Source: Porphyrobacter sp. (GTDB lineage Bacteria > Pseudomonadota > Alphaproteobacteria > Sphingomonadales > Sphingomonadaceae). From it: 64,000 bases of DNA. The translations under genes and the position numbers were made by a program. The stretch covers positions 62,001 to 126,000 of the forward strand of contig JAGIBN010000005.1 in the NCBI GenBank assembly GCA_017744315.1. Reading direction: 5' to 3'. The number at the start of each line of letters is the position of its first letter. The stretch's first letter is position 1. Shown one piece after another: positions 15,270-23,745 of the stretch. The notes beneath the pieces were generated by a model. That model saw nothing but the letters and a program-made list of their open reading frames with translations, did not search any database and was not told where the DNA came from.

Positions 15270-15826
15270 TGCGCGGCATCCTCCAGCAGTTGCGGGCCGA
15301 GCAGCATCGTCAGTTTCACATCGATGCCGTGGCCCTTGGCGCGGTGTTCCGCAATCACTTCCGTTATCCGCGAGAGGGGTACGCGGTGGACCACGATCTC
15401 CTCGTGCTCGGTGCCGCCGCCTTCGTGGACTTGCGACAGGCCGGTCGCCTTGAGCAGGGTGAAGCTCTCCTGCACCATGCCGGGCGAGGAGTAGAACTCA
15501 CCCAGGTTCTCCCACTGCGCGGCCTGGTATCCGGTCTCTTCTTCCAGCTCGCGGCGGGCGCTGGTGAGATCGTCCTCGCCTTCATCCTCGTCGCCGATCA
15601 GCCCGGCGGGAAGCTCCAGGCAGAACTTGCCGATGGCCACGCGATATTGCTCGACCAGGATCACCTCTCCTGCATCCACGGCGAGGATCACCGCCGCGCG
15701 GATGCCGCGAGTGCGAGTGGCGTATTCCCACCGGCCGCGGCGCTTGGCGGCGATCCAGTTGCCGGTCCATTCGACTTGTTCGGGGGCGTGGGCGTCAGGG
15801 GGGAGAGGGCGTTCGGTCACGCCCAA
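15266..15826 (-). CDS. NUDIX hydrolase, ADP-ribose pyrophosphatase-like
   Basis: 186 residues with a complete Nudix box at 78-100 matching G-x5-E-x7-REUxEExGU (RELEEETGY at its end). The preceding [10 protein letters not shown] and following [11 protein letters not shown] are typical of ADP-ribose/nucleoside-diphosphate-sugar hydrolases. It cleaves a nucleoside diphosphate linkage using Mg ions on the box glutamates. It starts three bases after the TPM gene stop and overlaps the ketopantoate reductase gene, so it belongs to the run of minus-strand genes from 18.0 kb. Confidence 0.88.
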   Translation of the reverse strand: MGVTERPLPPDAHAPEQVEWTGNWIAAKRRGRWEYATRTRGIRAAVILAVDAGEVILVEQYRVAIGKFCLELPAGLIGDEDEGEDDLTSARRELEEETGYQAAQWENLGEFYSSPGMVQESFTLLKATGLSQVHEGGGTEHEEIVVHRVPLSRITEVIAEHRAKGHGIDVKLTMLLGPQLLEDAAQ

Positions 15827-15829
15827 CGC

Positions 15830-16507
15830 CTACAGTTCGATCAGGCGATCTGGCAACTCGTTGATGTCGTCATCGGCGCGTGGGAAGTGCTCGGCCAGGA
15901 TCACGCCGACCTTGCCGATCGCGGCGATCATCCCGTCGGCGCAGCGGCCATCCTTGATGTGCTCCAGCATCGCGGCCATCGCATCACCCCAGGTTTCGGC
16001 GGGGACTTTGCTGGCGATGGCCTCGTCGGCGATGATATCCGCCCGGTGTTCGCGCATCGAGAGGTAGATCAGGATGCCGGTGCGGCCATGAGTGCGGCGC
16101 TCAGCGCCCACCTTGAACAGGTCGACCGCTCGGGCGAGGGCGCGGCGGGTCTTCACCACGCCGGGGATCAAGGCGAAGCGCAGCGGCGGCCATTGCAGCA
16201 GCAGACAGGTCGCCATGAACTTGATCATCGCGCCGGTGGCGGCAAGACCGAGGATTTCGCTGCGGGTCCACTCGTGGTTCCAGCCGCCGCTGACCCGCTC
16301 GATCAAACCCAGGTAAAAGTCGGGCAACAGCGCGTAGGCCACGAGCGCGGTGAAAGCGACGAGGGCCGACCAGGCGAGCGCGATGTCGCTGTAGCCGTCC
16401 GACCTCTCGGCCACGACCGTGACGATCTCGCCCGCGGTATGAGCTTCCGCTGCGGCGACCGCCTCGCTGACGCGGACTTGGTCTTCTGCCGAAATCCACA
16501 CGCCCAT
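15830..16507 (-). CDS. TPM-domain membrane protein
   Basis: 225 residues. The N-terminal GEIVTVVAERSDGYSDI and the later GILIYLSMREHRADIIAD are TPM-domain (formerly TPM phosphatase/YgcG-like) signatures; two hydrophobic segments (about 43-61 and 86-103) sit between them, splitting the domain. It starts immediately after the stop of the Gly-rich TPM gene, with no spacer. TPM proteins with LemA are widespread pairs of uncertain function, linked to envelope quality control or assembly in some bacteria. Confidence 0.82.
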   Translation of the reverse strand: MGVWISAEDQVRVSEAVAAAEAHTAGEIVTVVAERSDGYSDIALAWSALVAFTALVAYALLPDFYLGLIERVSGGWNHEWTRSEILGLAATGAMIKFMATCLLLQWPPLRFALIPGVVKTRRALARAVDLFKVGAERRTHGRTGILIYLSMREHRADIIADEAIASKVPAETWGDAMAAMLEHIKDGRCADGMIAAIGKVGVILAEHFPRADDDINELPDRLIEL

Positions 16508-17353
16508 TTACCAGCCCCCGCTCGCACCGCCGCCGTTGAAGCCTCCGCCGCCGCCGCCGAAGCCGCCGAAACCCCCTCCGCCGCCGCCAAAACCGCCACC
16601 TCCGCCACCGCCCCAGCCGCCACTGCCGGAGCCGCGACCGCTGTTGAGCGCGGCATTGATGGCCGTCCACATTAGAACGTTACCGACGGCCCCTGCGGCG
16701 CCTCCACCATGATAACGACGTCCGCGTGTGCGACGACCGAACACCACGGCGAAGAAGATGAGCATGGCGATCCAGAAGACGACACCAGCGATCGCCGGAG
16801 CGGCCGCTTTGGCATTTCGAGCTTGCCGCGCCTTTTCGGCCTCCTCGATCGCCTTGGCCTGGGCCGGATCCATGTCGAGTTGCTGGATAATGGCGTCAGT
16901 ACCGGCAACGATGCCGCCCGACAGATCACCAGCCTTGAAGCGCGGTGTGACCACGTCGCGGATGATGCGGCCGGACATGATGTCCGTCATCCGCTCCTGA
17001 ACTCCGCGCGCTGTGTGGATGCGCATCCGGCGCTCGTTGGGAGCGACGAGGAACAGAACCCCGTTCTCGCTTTCCGCGCCGCCAATGCCCCAGCCCTCGG
17101 CGAGCGTCTGGGCGAAAGGCTCGATCTCTTGACCTTCGAGTGAAGGCACGGTCGCAACGATCACCGCACGTCCGGTCGTCTCGTTATAGGCGCGCAGTCG
17201 TGCATCGAGCAGTGCCTTGTCCGCCGGGGAGATGATGTTCGCGCCGTCGTAAACAGGACCATCGGGCCGGGGAGGGAGGTTCGGCTGGGCCGCCACCGGC
17301 ACGCCCGCGAGGGCGGCCAGCAGCGCCAACCAGATCAGCAGCAGGCGAGCCAT
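16508..17353 (-). CDS. Secreted TPM-domain protein with Gly-rich tail
   Basis: 281 residues: signal peptide (LLIWLALLAALAGVPVAAQ), TPM domain (about 25-165, with VYDGANIISP and ENGVLFLVAPNERRMRIHT), one transmembrane helix (about 188-208), an Arg-rich stop-transfer segment (RRTRGRRY) and a tail of about 45 residues that is nearly all glycine with Phe, Trp and Ser. The architecture matches the family in which the TPM domain is exported and the glycine tail sits after the membrane. It lies nine bases after lemA and abuts the second TPM gene, so the three form one operon. Confidence 0.87.
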   Translation of the reverse strand: MARLLLIWLALLAALAGVPVAAQPNLPPRPDGPVYDGANIISPADKALLDARLRAYNETTGRAVIVATVPSLEGQEIEPFAQTLAEGWGIGGAESENGVLFLVAPNERRMRIHTARGVQERMTDIMSGRIIRDVVTPRFKAGDLSGGIVAGTDAIIQQLDMDPAQAKAIEEAEKARQARNAKAAAPAIAGVVFWIAMLIFFAVVFGRRTRGRRYHGGGAAGAVGNVLMWTAINAALNSGRGSGSGGWGGGGGGGFGGGGGGFGGFGGGGGGFNGGGASGGW

Positions 17354-17362
17354 CGAGGTGAC

Positions 17363-18046
17363 CTAGTTCGCTGCGGCTGCGGGTTGTTCTTGGGCGGGAG
17401 CATTGTCGTTCGCGGCCGGCTGTGCCGGTGCCGCCGCAGGCGTGCCACCGATGTTGTCGAGATTCACCGTCGGCGCGGTCTGCGCGGACTCGCTGGCCTG
17501 GAACGGTACCATCGGCTTGGCGCCGTGGATCACCCGAGCGCCGATGATCGACGGGAAGGTGCGGATCTCGGTGTTATAAGCCTGTACCGCCTCGTTGTAG
17601 CGGGTGCGGGCAGTGTCGATCCGGTTTTCAGTTCCTTCGAGCGCGGTCATCAGGTCGGCGAAGCGGGCCTGGCTCTGGAGCTGCGGATAGTTCTCAACCA
17701 CGGTACGCAGTTGGCCCAGCGCCTGGGTCAGCTGGTTCTGCGCGTCCTGGAAGCGCTGGAATTCGGCGGGGTTCGAGAGATCGTCGGTGGTGATGTTGAT
17801 CGATGTCGCGCGGGCGCGGGCGTCGGTCACCTCTGTGAGGATCTGCGATTCTGAAGCAGCGGCGCCACGGACGGAGGCGACGAGGTTGGGCACAAGGTCG
17901 GCGCGGCGCTGATAAGCGCTCTGCACGTCGGCCCACTTGGCCTTGGCGTTTTCCTCCGCAGCCGGCACTGAATTGATACCGCACGCGGCAAGGGAAAGGG
18001 CCGCCATTGCGACGAGCGCGTAACGGAGTGAGGCAATCACGGACAT
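17363..18046 (-). CDS. lemA: LemA family lipoprotein
   Basis: 227 residues with a lipobox (LSLAAC, Cys22). The LemA core is recognisable in VQSAYQRRADLVPNLVASVR, then long helices and YNEAVQAYNTEIRTFPS; the C-terminal 40 residues are Ala/Pro/Gln-rich and disordered. LemA usually has one N-terminal helix; here lipidation replaces it. It leads the operon with two TPM-domain proteins, a very common association. Molecular function is not established. Confidence 0.88.
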   Translation of the reverse strand: MSVIASLRYALVAMAALSLAACGINSVPAAEENAKAKWADVQSAYQRRADLVPNLVASVRGAAASESQILTEVTDARARATSINITTDDLSNPAEFQRFQDAQNQLTQALGQLRTVVENYPQLQSQARFADLMTALEGTENRIDTARTRYNEAVQAYNTEIRTFPSIIGARVIHGAKPMVPFQASESAQTAPTVNLDNIGGTPAAAPAQPAANDNAPAQEQPAAAAN

Positions 18047-18192
18047 GTCAGAGCATCCTTCGCAACGGACCGGTCACCGGCCGACTGTGTTAGTTAGATA
18101 GCACAGGGGGGAGGGCTTTCAAGAAGCATGGTTGCCCAGACCTCCATCCGATGCCAATTTAGAATTCAGGGTAGGAAACCAGGGTGGTGCGC

Positions 18193-18615
18193 ATGTTGCA
18201 GGAATTCAAAGCTTTTATCGCGCGGGGCAACGTCCTCGACCTGGCTGTGGCGGTGATCATCGGCGGAGCTTTCGGCGCCATCGTCACTTCGCTGACGGGC
18301 GACCTGATCATGCCGGTCATCGGAGCGATCTTCGGCGGTGCGGACTTCTCCAACCACTTCATCCTGCTCAGCGTGCCCGCTGGCTACACCGGCTCGCTGA
18401 CCGACTATGCGGCGCTCAAGGAAGCGGGTGCCGCGATGATCGGATACGGCGCCTTCATCACTGCGGTGATCAATTTCCTGATTCTGGCGTTCGTGATCTT
18501 CCTGCTGGTCCGCACCGCGAACAAGCTGATCGCGAAGAAGGAGGATGCGCCAGCCGGGCCGAGCGAGGTCGATTTGCTCACCGAGATTCGCGACGAACTG
18601 AAGAAGCGCGGCTGA
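18193..18615 (+). CDS. mscL: Large-conductance mechanosensitive channel
   Basis: 140 residues from the ATG at 18193; in-frame GTG codons at 18184 and 18187 are less likely given the family N-terminus [19 protein letters not shown]. The first helix ([20 protein letters not shown]), the periplasmic loop and the second helix ([19 protein letters not shown]) are all present, followed by the cytoplasmic helix ending [10 protein letters not shown]. It forms a homopentameric pore that opens under membrane tension during osmotic downshock. Confidence 0.95.
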   Translation: MLQEFKAFIARGNVLDLAVAVIIGGAFGAIVTSLTGDLIMPVIGAIFGGADFSNHFILLSVPAGYTGSLTDYAALKEAGAAMIGYGAFITAVINFLILAFVIFLLVRTANKLIAKKEDAPAGPSEVDLLTEIRDELKKRG

Positions 18616-18628
18616 GACACTCGCTCAC

Positions 18629-18656
18629 TTCACATTAAGCCTGTGATCTCTATATA
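18629..18656 (+). promoter_or_regulatory. Probable promoter of the tmRNA gene
   Basis: TTCACA (18629-18634) and TATATA (18651-18656) are separated by 16 bases and lie just before the acceptor piece of the tmRNA, which would start about 18662. The region is notably richer in A and T than its surroundings. Confidence 0.5.
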
Positions 18657-18659
18657 GGA

Positions 18660-19008
18660 CCTCGCCGGCTTCGGCCGGCTATGGCGATAAACTGCGGTGT
18701 GCAATAGGCACAGCGGACCCGGGGGCAGTACCCGGCGGCTCCACCAAAATCCTCGGGAAACCGGGGGCTCTGACGGGGCCGAACCAGGATCGACGTGTGT
18801 TGAAAAGCACTGTTTTCGCCCGGGCTGAGTAACCCGTTAAAGGCTCAAAACACACAAGTGCCAACGACAACGAAGCACTTGCTCTCGCCGCGTAACCTGA
18901 CGGCCTAACGGCCTGATCTTACAAAGCGTTGAGCACGGTTCGGACCGAACCGGGTAACAGAATCGGAAACCGGGGGCCCGGGGGAGCCTAGCAACAGAAT
19001 CCCCCACC
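18660..19008 (+). ncRNA. ssrA: tmRNA, permuted two-piece form
   Basis: The order is acceptor piece first (about 18660-18746, ending in an encoded CCA), a 28-base intervening segment, then the coding piece (from 18775). The ends pair as a seven-base acceptor stem: GGGGCCG (18775-18781) with CGGCTCC (18736-18742). Its third pair is G18777-U18740, the G3-U70 signature for charging by alanyl-tRNA synthetase. The coding piece begins GGGGCCGAACCAGGATCGAC, as in known alphaproteobacterial tmRNAs, and ends in a GGGGG/CCCCC pseudoknot stem at about 18981-19006. Outer ends are estimated. It rescues stalled ribosomes with SmpB. Confidence 0.93.
18860..18895 (+). other. tmRNA proteolysis-tag reading frame
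   Basis: GCC at 18860 through TAA at 18893-18895 encodes ANDNEALALAA, the tag added to stalled peptides; the terminal LAA is the ClpXP recognition end. The ANDN start is usual for alphaproteobacteria and the short EALALAA ending fits sphingomonads as I recall them. Confidence 0.93.
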
Positions 19009-19168
19009 CTGACATTGGTGGAAGCGGACCCGACAATTCGCGTCAAAGATTGTGCGGTGCGTCGCGCCGGCATTGACCTTGCCGCACTCTTGCCATCATC
19101 TTGCGCAAATCAGAACCGTCGTACCGAGGCCGCCAGAGCCGGGGCGAGGCAATTTTACGGGATCGCAA

Positions 19169-19831
19169 ATGCAACTGAGCCGCCGCCTTTTCATGGGCGC
19201 CGCCATTGCCGCGACCGCTGGGGTCTCAACGGGTCGAGCCTTTGCCGAACCCATGAGTGCACCGATTGAGCCTGCCGTCGCTTTTGCTGAGCCGCGCCAG
19301 GCCTATCGGCCACCCCTTCTGGAAGAGGCCCTGGCAGCGCTTGATACCCACTCGGGCTACATCCTCGACCGGAGCCGCATCGGCCTGGTCGATTTCGCCG
19401 CGCCTTCCAGCGAGCCGCGCTTCCATCTGGTCGATGTCGCCAGCGGGCAGATCATGCTCAGCTGGCTGGTCGCCCATGGCAACGGCTCCGACCCGACGGC
19501 GACGGGAATGTTGCAGTACTTCTCGAACGTGCCGGGCTCCAATGCCAGCTCGCGCGGGTCCTATGTCACTTCCACGACCTACTACGGCAAGCACGGTCGC
19601 TCGCAGCGGCTGATCGGGCTGGACGAAAGCAACAACATGGCGTGGGACCGCGCGATCGTGCTCCACGGGGCGTCTTACGTTGACCCCTCGATGATCTCGG
19701 CACGAGGCCGCATTGGCCGGAGCCAGGGTTGCTTTGCGGTGGAACAGCGAGAGATTGCGACGGTGATGGAGCAACTCGGGGCAGGGCGTCTGCTCTACGC
19801 AGGCCGGCCCGGCGACATGGGGATGGCCTAA
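19169..19831 (+). CDS. L,D-transpeptidase catalytic-domain protein (YkuD_2 type)
   Basis: 220 residues from the ATG at 19169; the longer frame runs back over the tmRNA end and is rejected. The N-terminus SRRLFMGAAIAATAG is twin-arginine-like, so Tat or Sec export is likely. The catalytic region has His166 (IVLHGASYV) and Cys188 in GRSQGCFAV, the nucleophile pattern of murein L,D-transpeptidases. It should cross-link or modify peptidoglycan or attach proteins to it. It converges with the next minus-strand gene, the two stops overlapping by two bases. Confidence 0.87.
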   Translation: MQLSRRLFMGAAIAATAGVSTGRAFAEPMSAPIEPAVAFAEPRQAYRPPLLEEALAALDTHSGYILDRSRIGLVDFAAPSSEPRFHLVDVASGQIMLSWLVAHGNGSDPTATGMLQYFSNVPGSNASSRGSYVTSTTYYGKHGRSQRLIGLDESNNMAWDRAIVLHGASYVDPSMISARGRIGRSQGCFAVEQREIATVMEQLGAGRLLYAGRPGDMGMA

Positions 19832-20064
19832 GCTTCCTGCTTGTCCTTCTCGGCCCGCTCGTAACGCAGGCAGTCGAGGATCTTGGCGCCTCCGATGAAC
19901 ACCGCGCCCGTAGTGGCTAGGAACAGCAGCTCGCCGCCAATGCCTGGGAACTGATCAAGGTAATGCGCGCCCCGCGTGGTCGCCCCGAGCGCCAGGGCAT
20001 AGATGATCAGGAAGGCTTCAAAACGCGTCTTGATCGTGAACAATCTGGAAACCTTGCGCAGCAT
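19828..20064 (-). CDS. Small conserved two-helix membrane protein
   Basis: 78 residues from the ATG at 20064 (MLRKVSRLFTIKTRFEAFL); an ATG at 20079 and a GTG at 20094 are in frame. The amphipathic start RLFTIKTRFEA is followed by two hydrophobic segments (about 17-30 and 42-60) and a charged tail EKDKQEA. The pattern is like small membrane proteins I associate with Sphingomonadales, but I cannot give a family or function. Confidence 0.7.
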   Translation of the reverse strand: MLRKVSRLFTIKTRFEAFLIIYALALGATTRGAHYLDQFPGIGGELLFLATTGAVFIGGAKILDCLRYERAEKDKQEA

Positions 20065-20180
20065 TGCTCGACATTCCATCGTTAACCCCGACACGAGAAA
20101 TGATCGTGCCCGCGGCTGAGTTCCAGCACAAAGAGTGGTTAACCGGGGTGCTCTTATGAGTTGTCCCGACAGGGAACAGT

Positions 20181-21446
20181 TCAGGCGAGCTCCGAAAGGC
20201 CGAGTCCGTCGAGCAGAGCCTCACGGGCTTTCCGCACTGAATTCGCCAGATCCTCCTCGCCGAGGTCGGCGGGATCGATCTGTTCCGGCCAATGCCCTTC
20301 GATGATCTTCGCCATCGTTTCGGCTTTGATCTCGTCGATCAGAAATCTTGGGTCGACCGTCGAGGGATCCGCCACAACTCGCAGCCTCAGGCAGGCCGGA
20401 CCCCCACCGTTGGCCATCGACTGGCGCACGTCGACGGGCACGATTCGGCGAATTGGCCCGTTGCCGGCGATCATCTTGTCGAGCCAGCGGCGTACCTGGG
20501 GCGTCTCCCAGGCCTCACCGGGAATGACTAGCGCCTGCTCTCCCGCAGGAAGCGTCACCAGCTGGGCGTTGAACAGGTAGGAGCGGACCGCTTCGGCAAG
20601 GCTCACCGCGCTCGACGGCACTTCCACTACCTCAACCTCAGGAAAGCGCTCGCGGATCGCCGCATAAGCCGCCGCCGGTTTTGCGAACGCCTGCTCATGG
20701 CAGAACAGCACCCGCTCATTCGCCACGGCGACGACGTCGTTATGGAAGGCTCCGGCGGCGATCGCTTCAGGCGACTGCTCGATGAAAAGAACGCGCTCCG
20801 GATCGAGACCATGCCGTCGAGCTACTACGCGGCTGGCCTGTTCGTGCTGCCGGGCCGGGAAGCGGCCTCCCGATCGACCATAGACGAACACCTCCAACCC
20901 CGGCTCGCCGTGAGCTGAAGTCAGACGCATGTGGTTGGCGGCCCCTTCGTCGCCGAAACAAGGGGGCGCCGGCCCGTGAACCGCGAAGTGCCGCTGGTCG
21001 GCGAAGGCGAGTTGGAGCTGGCGCAAGGTGTCGGGCCATTCGTGCGAACGGTGCGCCATGGTCACGAGGTTCGCGACGCTCAGATGGCAGCGGCCGTCGG
21101 CTGTGTCGGGCGCGGGCGAGACCGTCGCGGCGTTGGCAGTCCACATCGAAGAGGCGGACCAACCTGTCGCGTAGAGCGCGCGGTCGGTGGCCGCATCGAC
21201 GGCGATCGTTTCGAGCCAGGCGACGTTTGGCCGGGGCAGGGGGGCGAAGAACCCTTGAGTCAGTCCCAGAGCCATGTTGCCGCGCATCTTCTCCAGTCCC
21301 TGGAGGGCCGCGGCGCGAGGGTAGGAGATATCGCCAGCGTGAGCCGTGGCTGCGAGGTTGCCCAGGCTGAGCCCGGCATAATTGTGGCTGGGACCGACGA
21401 TCCCGTCGAAGTTGATCTCGACCAGGCTCAACGCTGCACCGTCCAC
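20181..21446 (-). CDS. astB: N-succinylarginine dihydrolase
   Basis: 421 residues. The start (EINFDGIVGPSHNYAGLSLG), the acid GDEGAANH (Glu167), His235 in GAFHNDVV, and the nucleophile Cys352 in NGGGPACLRLRV match AstB of the guanidine-modifying fold. It converts succinylarginine to succinylornithine, ammonia and CO2. The ATG at 21446 overlaps astA by 19 bases; a TTG at 21431 overlapping astA as TTGA would give MSLVEINF, closer to typical AstB starts, and may be the real start. Third gene of the M20-astA-astB unit. Confidence 0.92.
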   Translation of the reverse strand: MDGAALSLVEINFDGIVGPSHNYAGLSLGNLAATAHAGDISYPRAAALQGLEKMRGNMALGLTQGFFAPLPRPNVAWLETIAVDAATDRALYATGWSASSMWTANAATVSPAPDTADGRCHLSVANLVTMAHRSHEWPDTLRQLQLAFADQRHFAVHGPAPPCFGDEGAANHMRLTSAHGEPGLEVFVYGRSGGRFPARQHEQASRVVARRHGLDPERVLFIEQSPEAIAAGAFHNDVVAVANERVLFCHEQAFAKPAAAYAAIRERFPEVEVVEVPSSAVSLAEAVRSYLFNAQLVTLPAGEQALVIPGEAWETPQVRRWLDKMIAGNGPIRRIVPVDVRQSMANGGGPACLRLRVVADPSTVDPRFLIDEIKAETMAKIIEGHWPEQIDPADLGEEDLANSVRKAREALLDGLGLSELA

Positions 21447-22441
21447 ACCGTGTCGCCCGGTCGGACATCGAGCATGTCAGCCGAGGCGGAATCGATCGAC
21501 AATCCTCCCTCGACGGGCTCGCAGGCCCCGTAGCAGGAGTGGAAGGCGGATAGCCTGCCGCTGGCCATCAAGACTTTCTCGCCCTTGCGGCAGTCCGTGC
21601 TCACGACGGTCGAGGGGTGGGCATCGCGGATCGAGCGGACATTGTCGGTCCGCGCGGTCATCGTCGGGCCACCGTCGAAGATGTCGACGTAACCCTCACA
21701 GGAGAAACCTTCCTCCTCGAGCATTCGCATTGCCGCGCGTCCCGAGGGATGCGGTATGCCGATCGCCCCGCGCGCGCTGTCGCTCAGCATCGCGACATAG
21801 ACCGGATGCTTGGGCATGAGGTCGGCGATGAACTGGTTGCCGTTGATGGCGTTGAAGTAGTCCGCCTCCTGGAAGTTCATCCCGAAGAACCGGCCCGCGA
21901 CCCCGTCCCAGAACGGAGAGCCGCCGCGCTCGTCGATGATGCCGCGAAGTTCGGCCAGAATGCGGTCGGCAAAGCGGGCGCGGTGCATGGCGATGAACAG
22001 ATAACGGCTTCGGGCCAACAGCAGGCCGAGGCCGCCCGCTCGCTCGTTCGGATGGAGAAACAGCCCGCCGACTTCGCTCGATCCTTCGAGGTCGGTGACC
22101 AGGCTGAGCATCTCGGCGCGCACGGTGCGCTGCAACTCCTCCGAATGCTGGGTCAGCGTGTTCAGGCGGTAGGAGTAGAACGGCCACTGCTGCCCGACCT
22201 GGGTCATCATCTGGCAGGTGCCCCGAACTTCGCCGGTCTCGGGCTTTTCAAGCACCAGCACGAACTGCTCGTCGGCCAGCGTGTCTTCATCGCGGCCATA
22301 GGCGGCTTCCGCCCGTTCGAGCTTACGCGCCAGCGCCTTGCGGTCCGCGGGTAGGTTGGTGAACCCTCCGCCGGTCAGCTTGGCCATTTCGTACAGCGGC
22401 TCAAGGTCGTCCGGCCGGGCGGCGCGCAAGCGAAAGGTCAA
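21428..22441 (-). CDS. astA: Arginine N-succinyltransferase
   Basis: 337 residues, the usual length. The N-terminal LRAARPDDLEPLYEMAKLTG, the TNLPADRKAL motif, FLHPNERAGGLGLLLARSRY and GRFFGMNFQEADYF are diagnostic for AstA, a GNAT-related enzyme that transfers succinyl from succinyl-CoA to arginine. Its ATG overlaps the M20 hydrolase stop by four bases. It begins the ammonia-producing arginine catabolic route; astC and astD are not in the window. Confidence 0.93.
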   Translation of the reverse strand: MTFRLRAARPDDLEPLYEMAKLTGGGFTNLPADRKALARKLERAEAAYGRDEDTLADEQFVLVLEKPETGEVRGTCQMMTQVGQQWPFYSYRLNTLTQHSEELQRTVRAEMLSLVTDLEGSSEVGGLFLHPNERAGGLGLLLARSRYLFIAMHRARFADRILAELRGIIDERGGSPFWDGVAGRFFGMNFQEADYFNAINGNQFIADLMPKHPVYVAMLSDSARGAIGIPHPSGRAAMRMLEEEGFSCEGYVDIFDGGPTMTARTDNVRSIRDAHPSTVVSTDCRKGEKVLMASGRLSAFHSCYGACEPVEGGLSIDSASADMLDVRPGDTVWTVQR

Positions 22442-23649
22442 GCAAGGTCTCCTGTTGCGAGCCGATGGAGCACTACCGCTGAGAGAGCAGCCCGTTCGGC
22501 AAGGGAGGATGCGATCAAGTATTCCTCGGGAGAATGAATGGCCCCGCCGCGCACGCCCATCGTGTCGACGACAGGCACTCCGCAGGCGGCAATGTTGTTG
22601 CCGTCACACACGCCTCCACTCGGCTGCCAGCCGAAGTCCTGGCCCAGATCGGCGCCTGTGCGCTGCACGAGGTCGAACAGACGCTGAGCTTCGAGGTCTA
22701 CCGGCTTGGGCGGGCGCGTGATCCCGCCGTGGACGTGGGTGCCGACCTCATGTACCGCTTCAATGTGTTGCAGCAATACACTGAAATCACGTTCAAAGTT
22801 CAGGGCGGCTTCCGCGGTCTTGGGGCGAATGTTGAAGCGCAAGATGGCAAGGTCCGGAACGACATTATTGGCCGAGCCGCCGTCGATCCTGGCCGGATTG
22901 ATCGCCAGGTCCGGGTGCTCCATCGTCTTGAGCGCGACCGCCAACGCTCCTGCCGCGACAATCGCGTTGCGGCCGTCCTGCGGGTTGCGCCCGGCGTGAG
23001 CTGCGCGCCCGCTAATGGTGACGCTGTAGTTGCCGCTACCCCCGCGCGAATGGGCGAGCGTGCCATCGGGTCGGGCGGAGGGCTCGTAGGTGAGGGCGGC
23101 TGTCTTCCCACGCGCCAGTTCGGCAATCAGCGCGGCGGAGGAAAGCGATCCGGTCTCCTCATCCGAATTGATCATCACGTCATAGCCGGTCGAAGCTGCC
23201 GCGCTTGATCGCTCGAACGCAACCAGCGCTGCCAGCATCACGGCGATGCCGCCTTTCATGTCAGCCGCGCCGGGGGCGTTGTAGGTGTCGCCATCGATCC
23301 ACCGGCCAGCCTGGAAGGGATGATCCGCGGGGTAGACCGTGTCCATGTGCCCGGTCAGCAGGAAGCGCCGCTGCGCCGCCGGTCGCACGCGCAGGATCAG
23401 GTGCTGGCCGTTAGCCTGCTCGATCTCGCGCCCGCTTGCATCGACCGAGGTCACTTGCGCCGGGGCTCGGAGTTCGACCTCTCCGGGCAAGGCGGCGAAC
23501 GCATGCGCCAGCTCTTCGGCCTGCCGCTGGAGGCCGGTCAGGTTGCCGGTGCCGCTGTTAATGGCGCTCCAGCGCTCGGTGCGCTCAAGCATCGCCGACC
23601 GCTCGATCGGCTCAATCAGCTTCCTCTCGTCTTGGGTCAGCCGTTGCAT
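22438..23649 (-). CDS. M20 family metallohydrolase in the arginine succinyl cluster
   Basis: 403 residues. The M20 zinc-ligand pattern is complete: [24 protein letters not shown], and a C-terminal AIHSPEEYL His. [17 protein letters not shown] begins the lid/dimerisation domain. It resembles carboxypeptidase-G2/ArgE-type amidohydrolases that remove acyl groups from amino acids. It is translationally coupled to astA (ATGA), so it may replace AstE in releasing succinate from succinylglutamate; that is inference from position. Confidence 0.83.
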   Translation of the reverse strand: MQRLTQDERKLIEPIERSAMLERTERWSAINSGTGNLTGLQRQAEELAHAFAALPGEVELRAPAQVTSVDASGREIEQANGQHLILRVRPAAQRRFLLTGHMDTVYPADHPFQAGRWIDGDTYNAPGAADMKGGIAVMLAALVAFERSSAAASTGYDVMINSDEETGSLSSAALIAELARGKTAALTYEPSARPDGTLAHSRGGSGNYSVTISGRAAHAGRNPQDGRNAIVAAGALAVALKTMEHPDLAINPARIDGGSANNVVPDLAILRFNIRPKTAEAALNFERDFSVLLQHIEAVHEVGTHVHGGITRPPKPVDLEAQRLFDLVQRTGADLGQDFGWQPSGGVCDGNNIAACGVPVVDTMGVRGGAIHSPEEYLIASSLAERAALSAVVLHRLATGDLA

Positions 23650-23745
23650 TTGAAACGAAGCTTAGCCGGTAGGCGTTTGCTGTCAAACGGCGCCTCGCTA
23701 TTGCTGTCGGGCGTGCCTAGACATGTCCCCAGGAAGGAGTCTGAC

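Noticed and set aside
18679-19073. Short frames over the tmRNA
   Set aside because: The region folds as tmRNA with tag and acceptor stem; no protein signal.
18660-19170. Possible genomic-island attachment site at tmRNA
   Set aside because: tmRNA is a common integration site, but no integrase, direct repeat or foreign gene is seen beside it.
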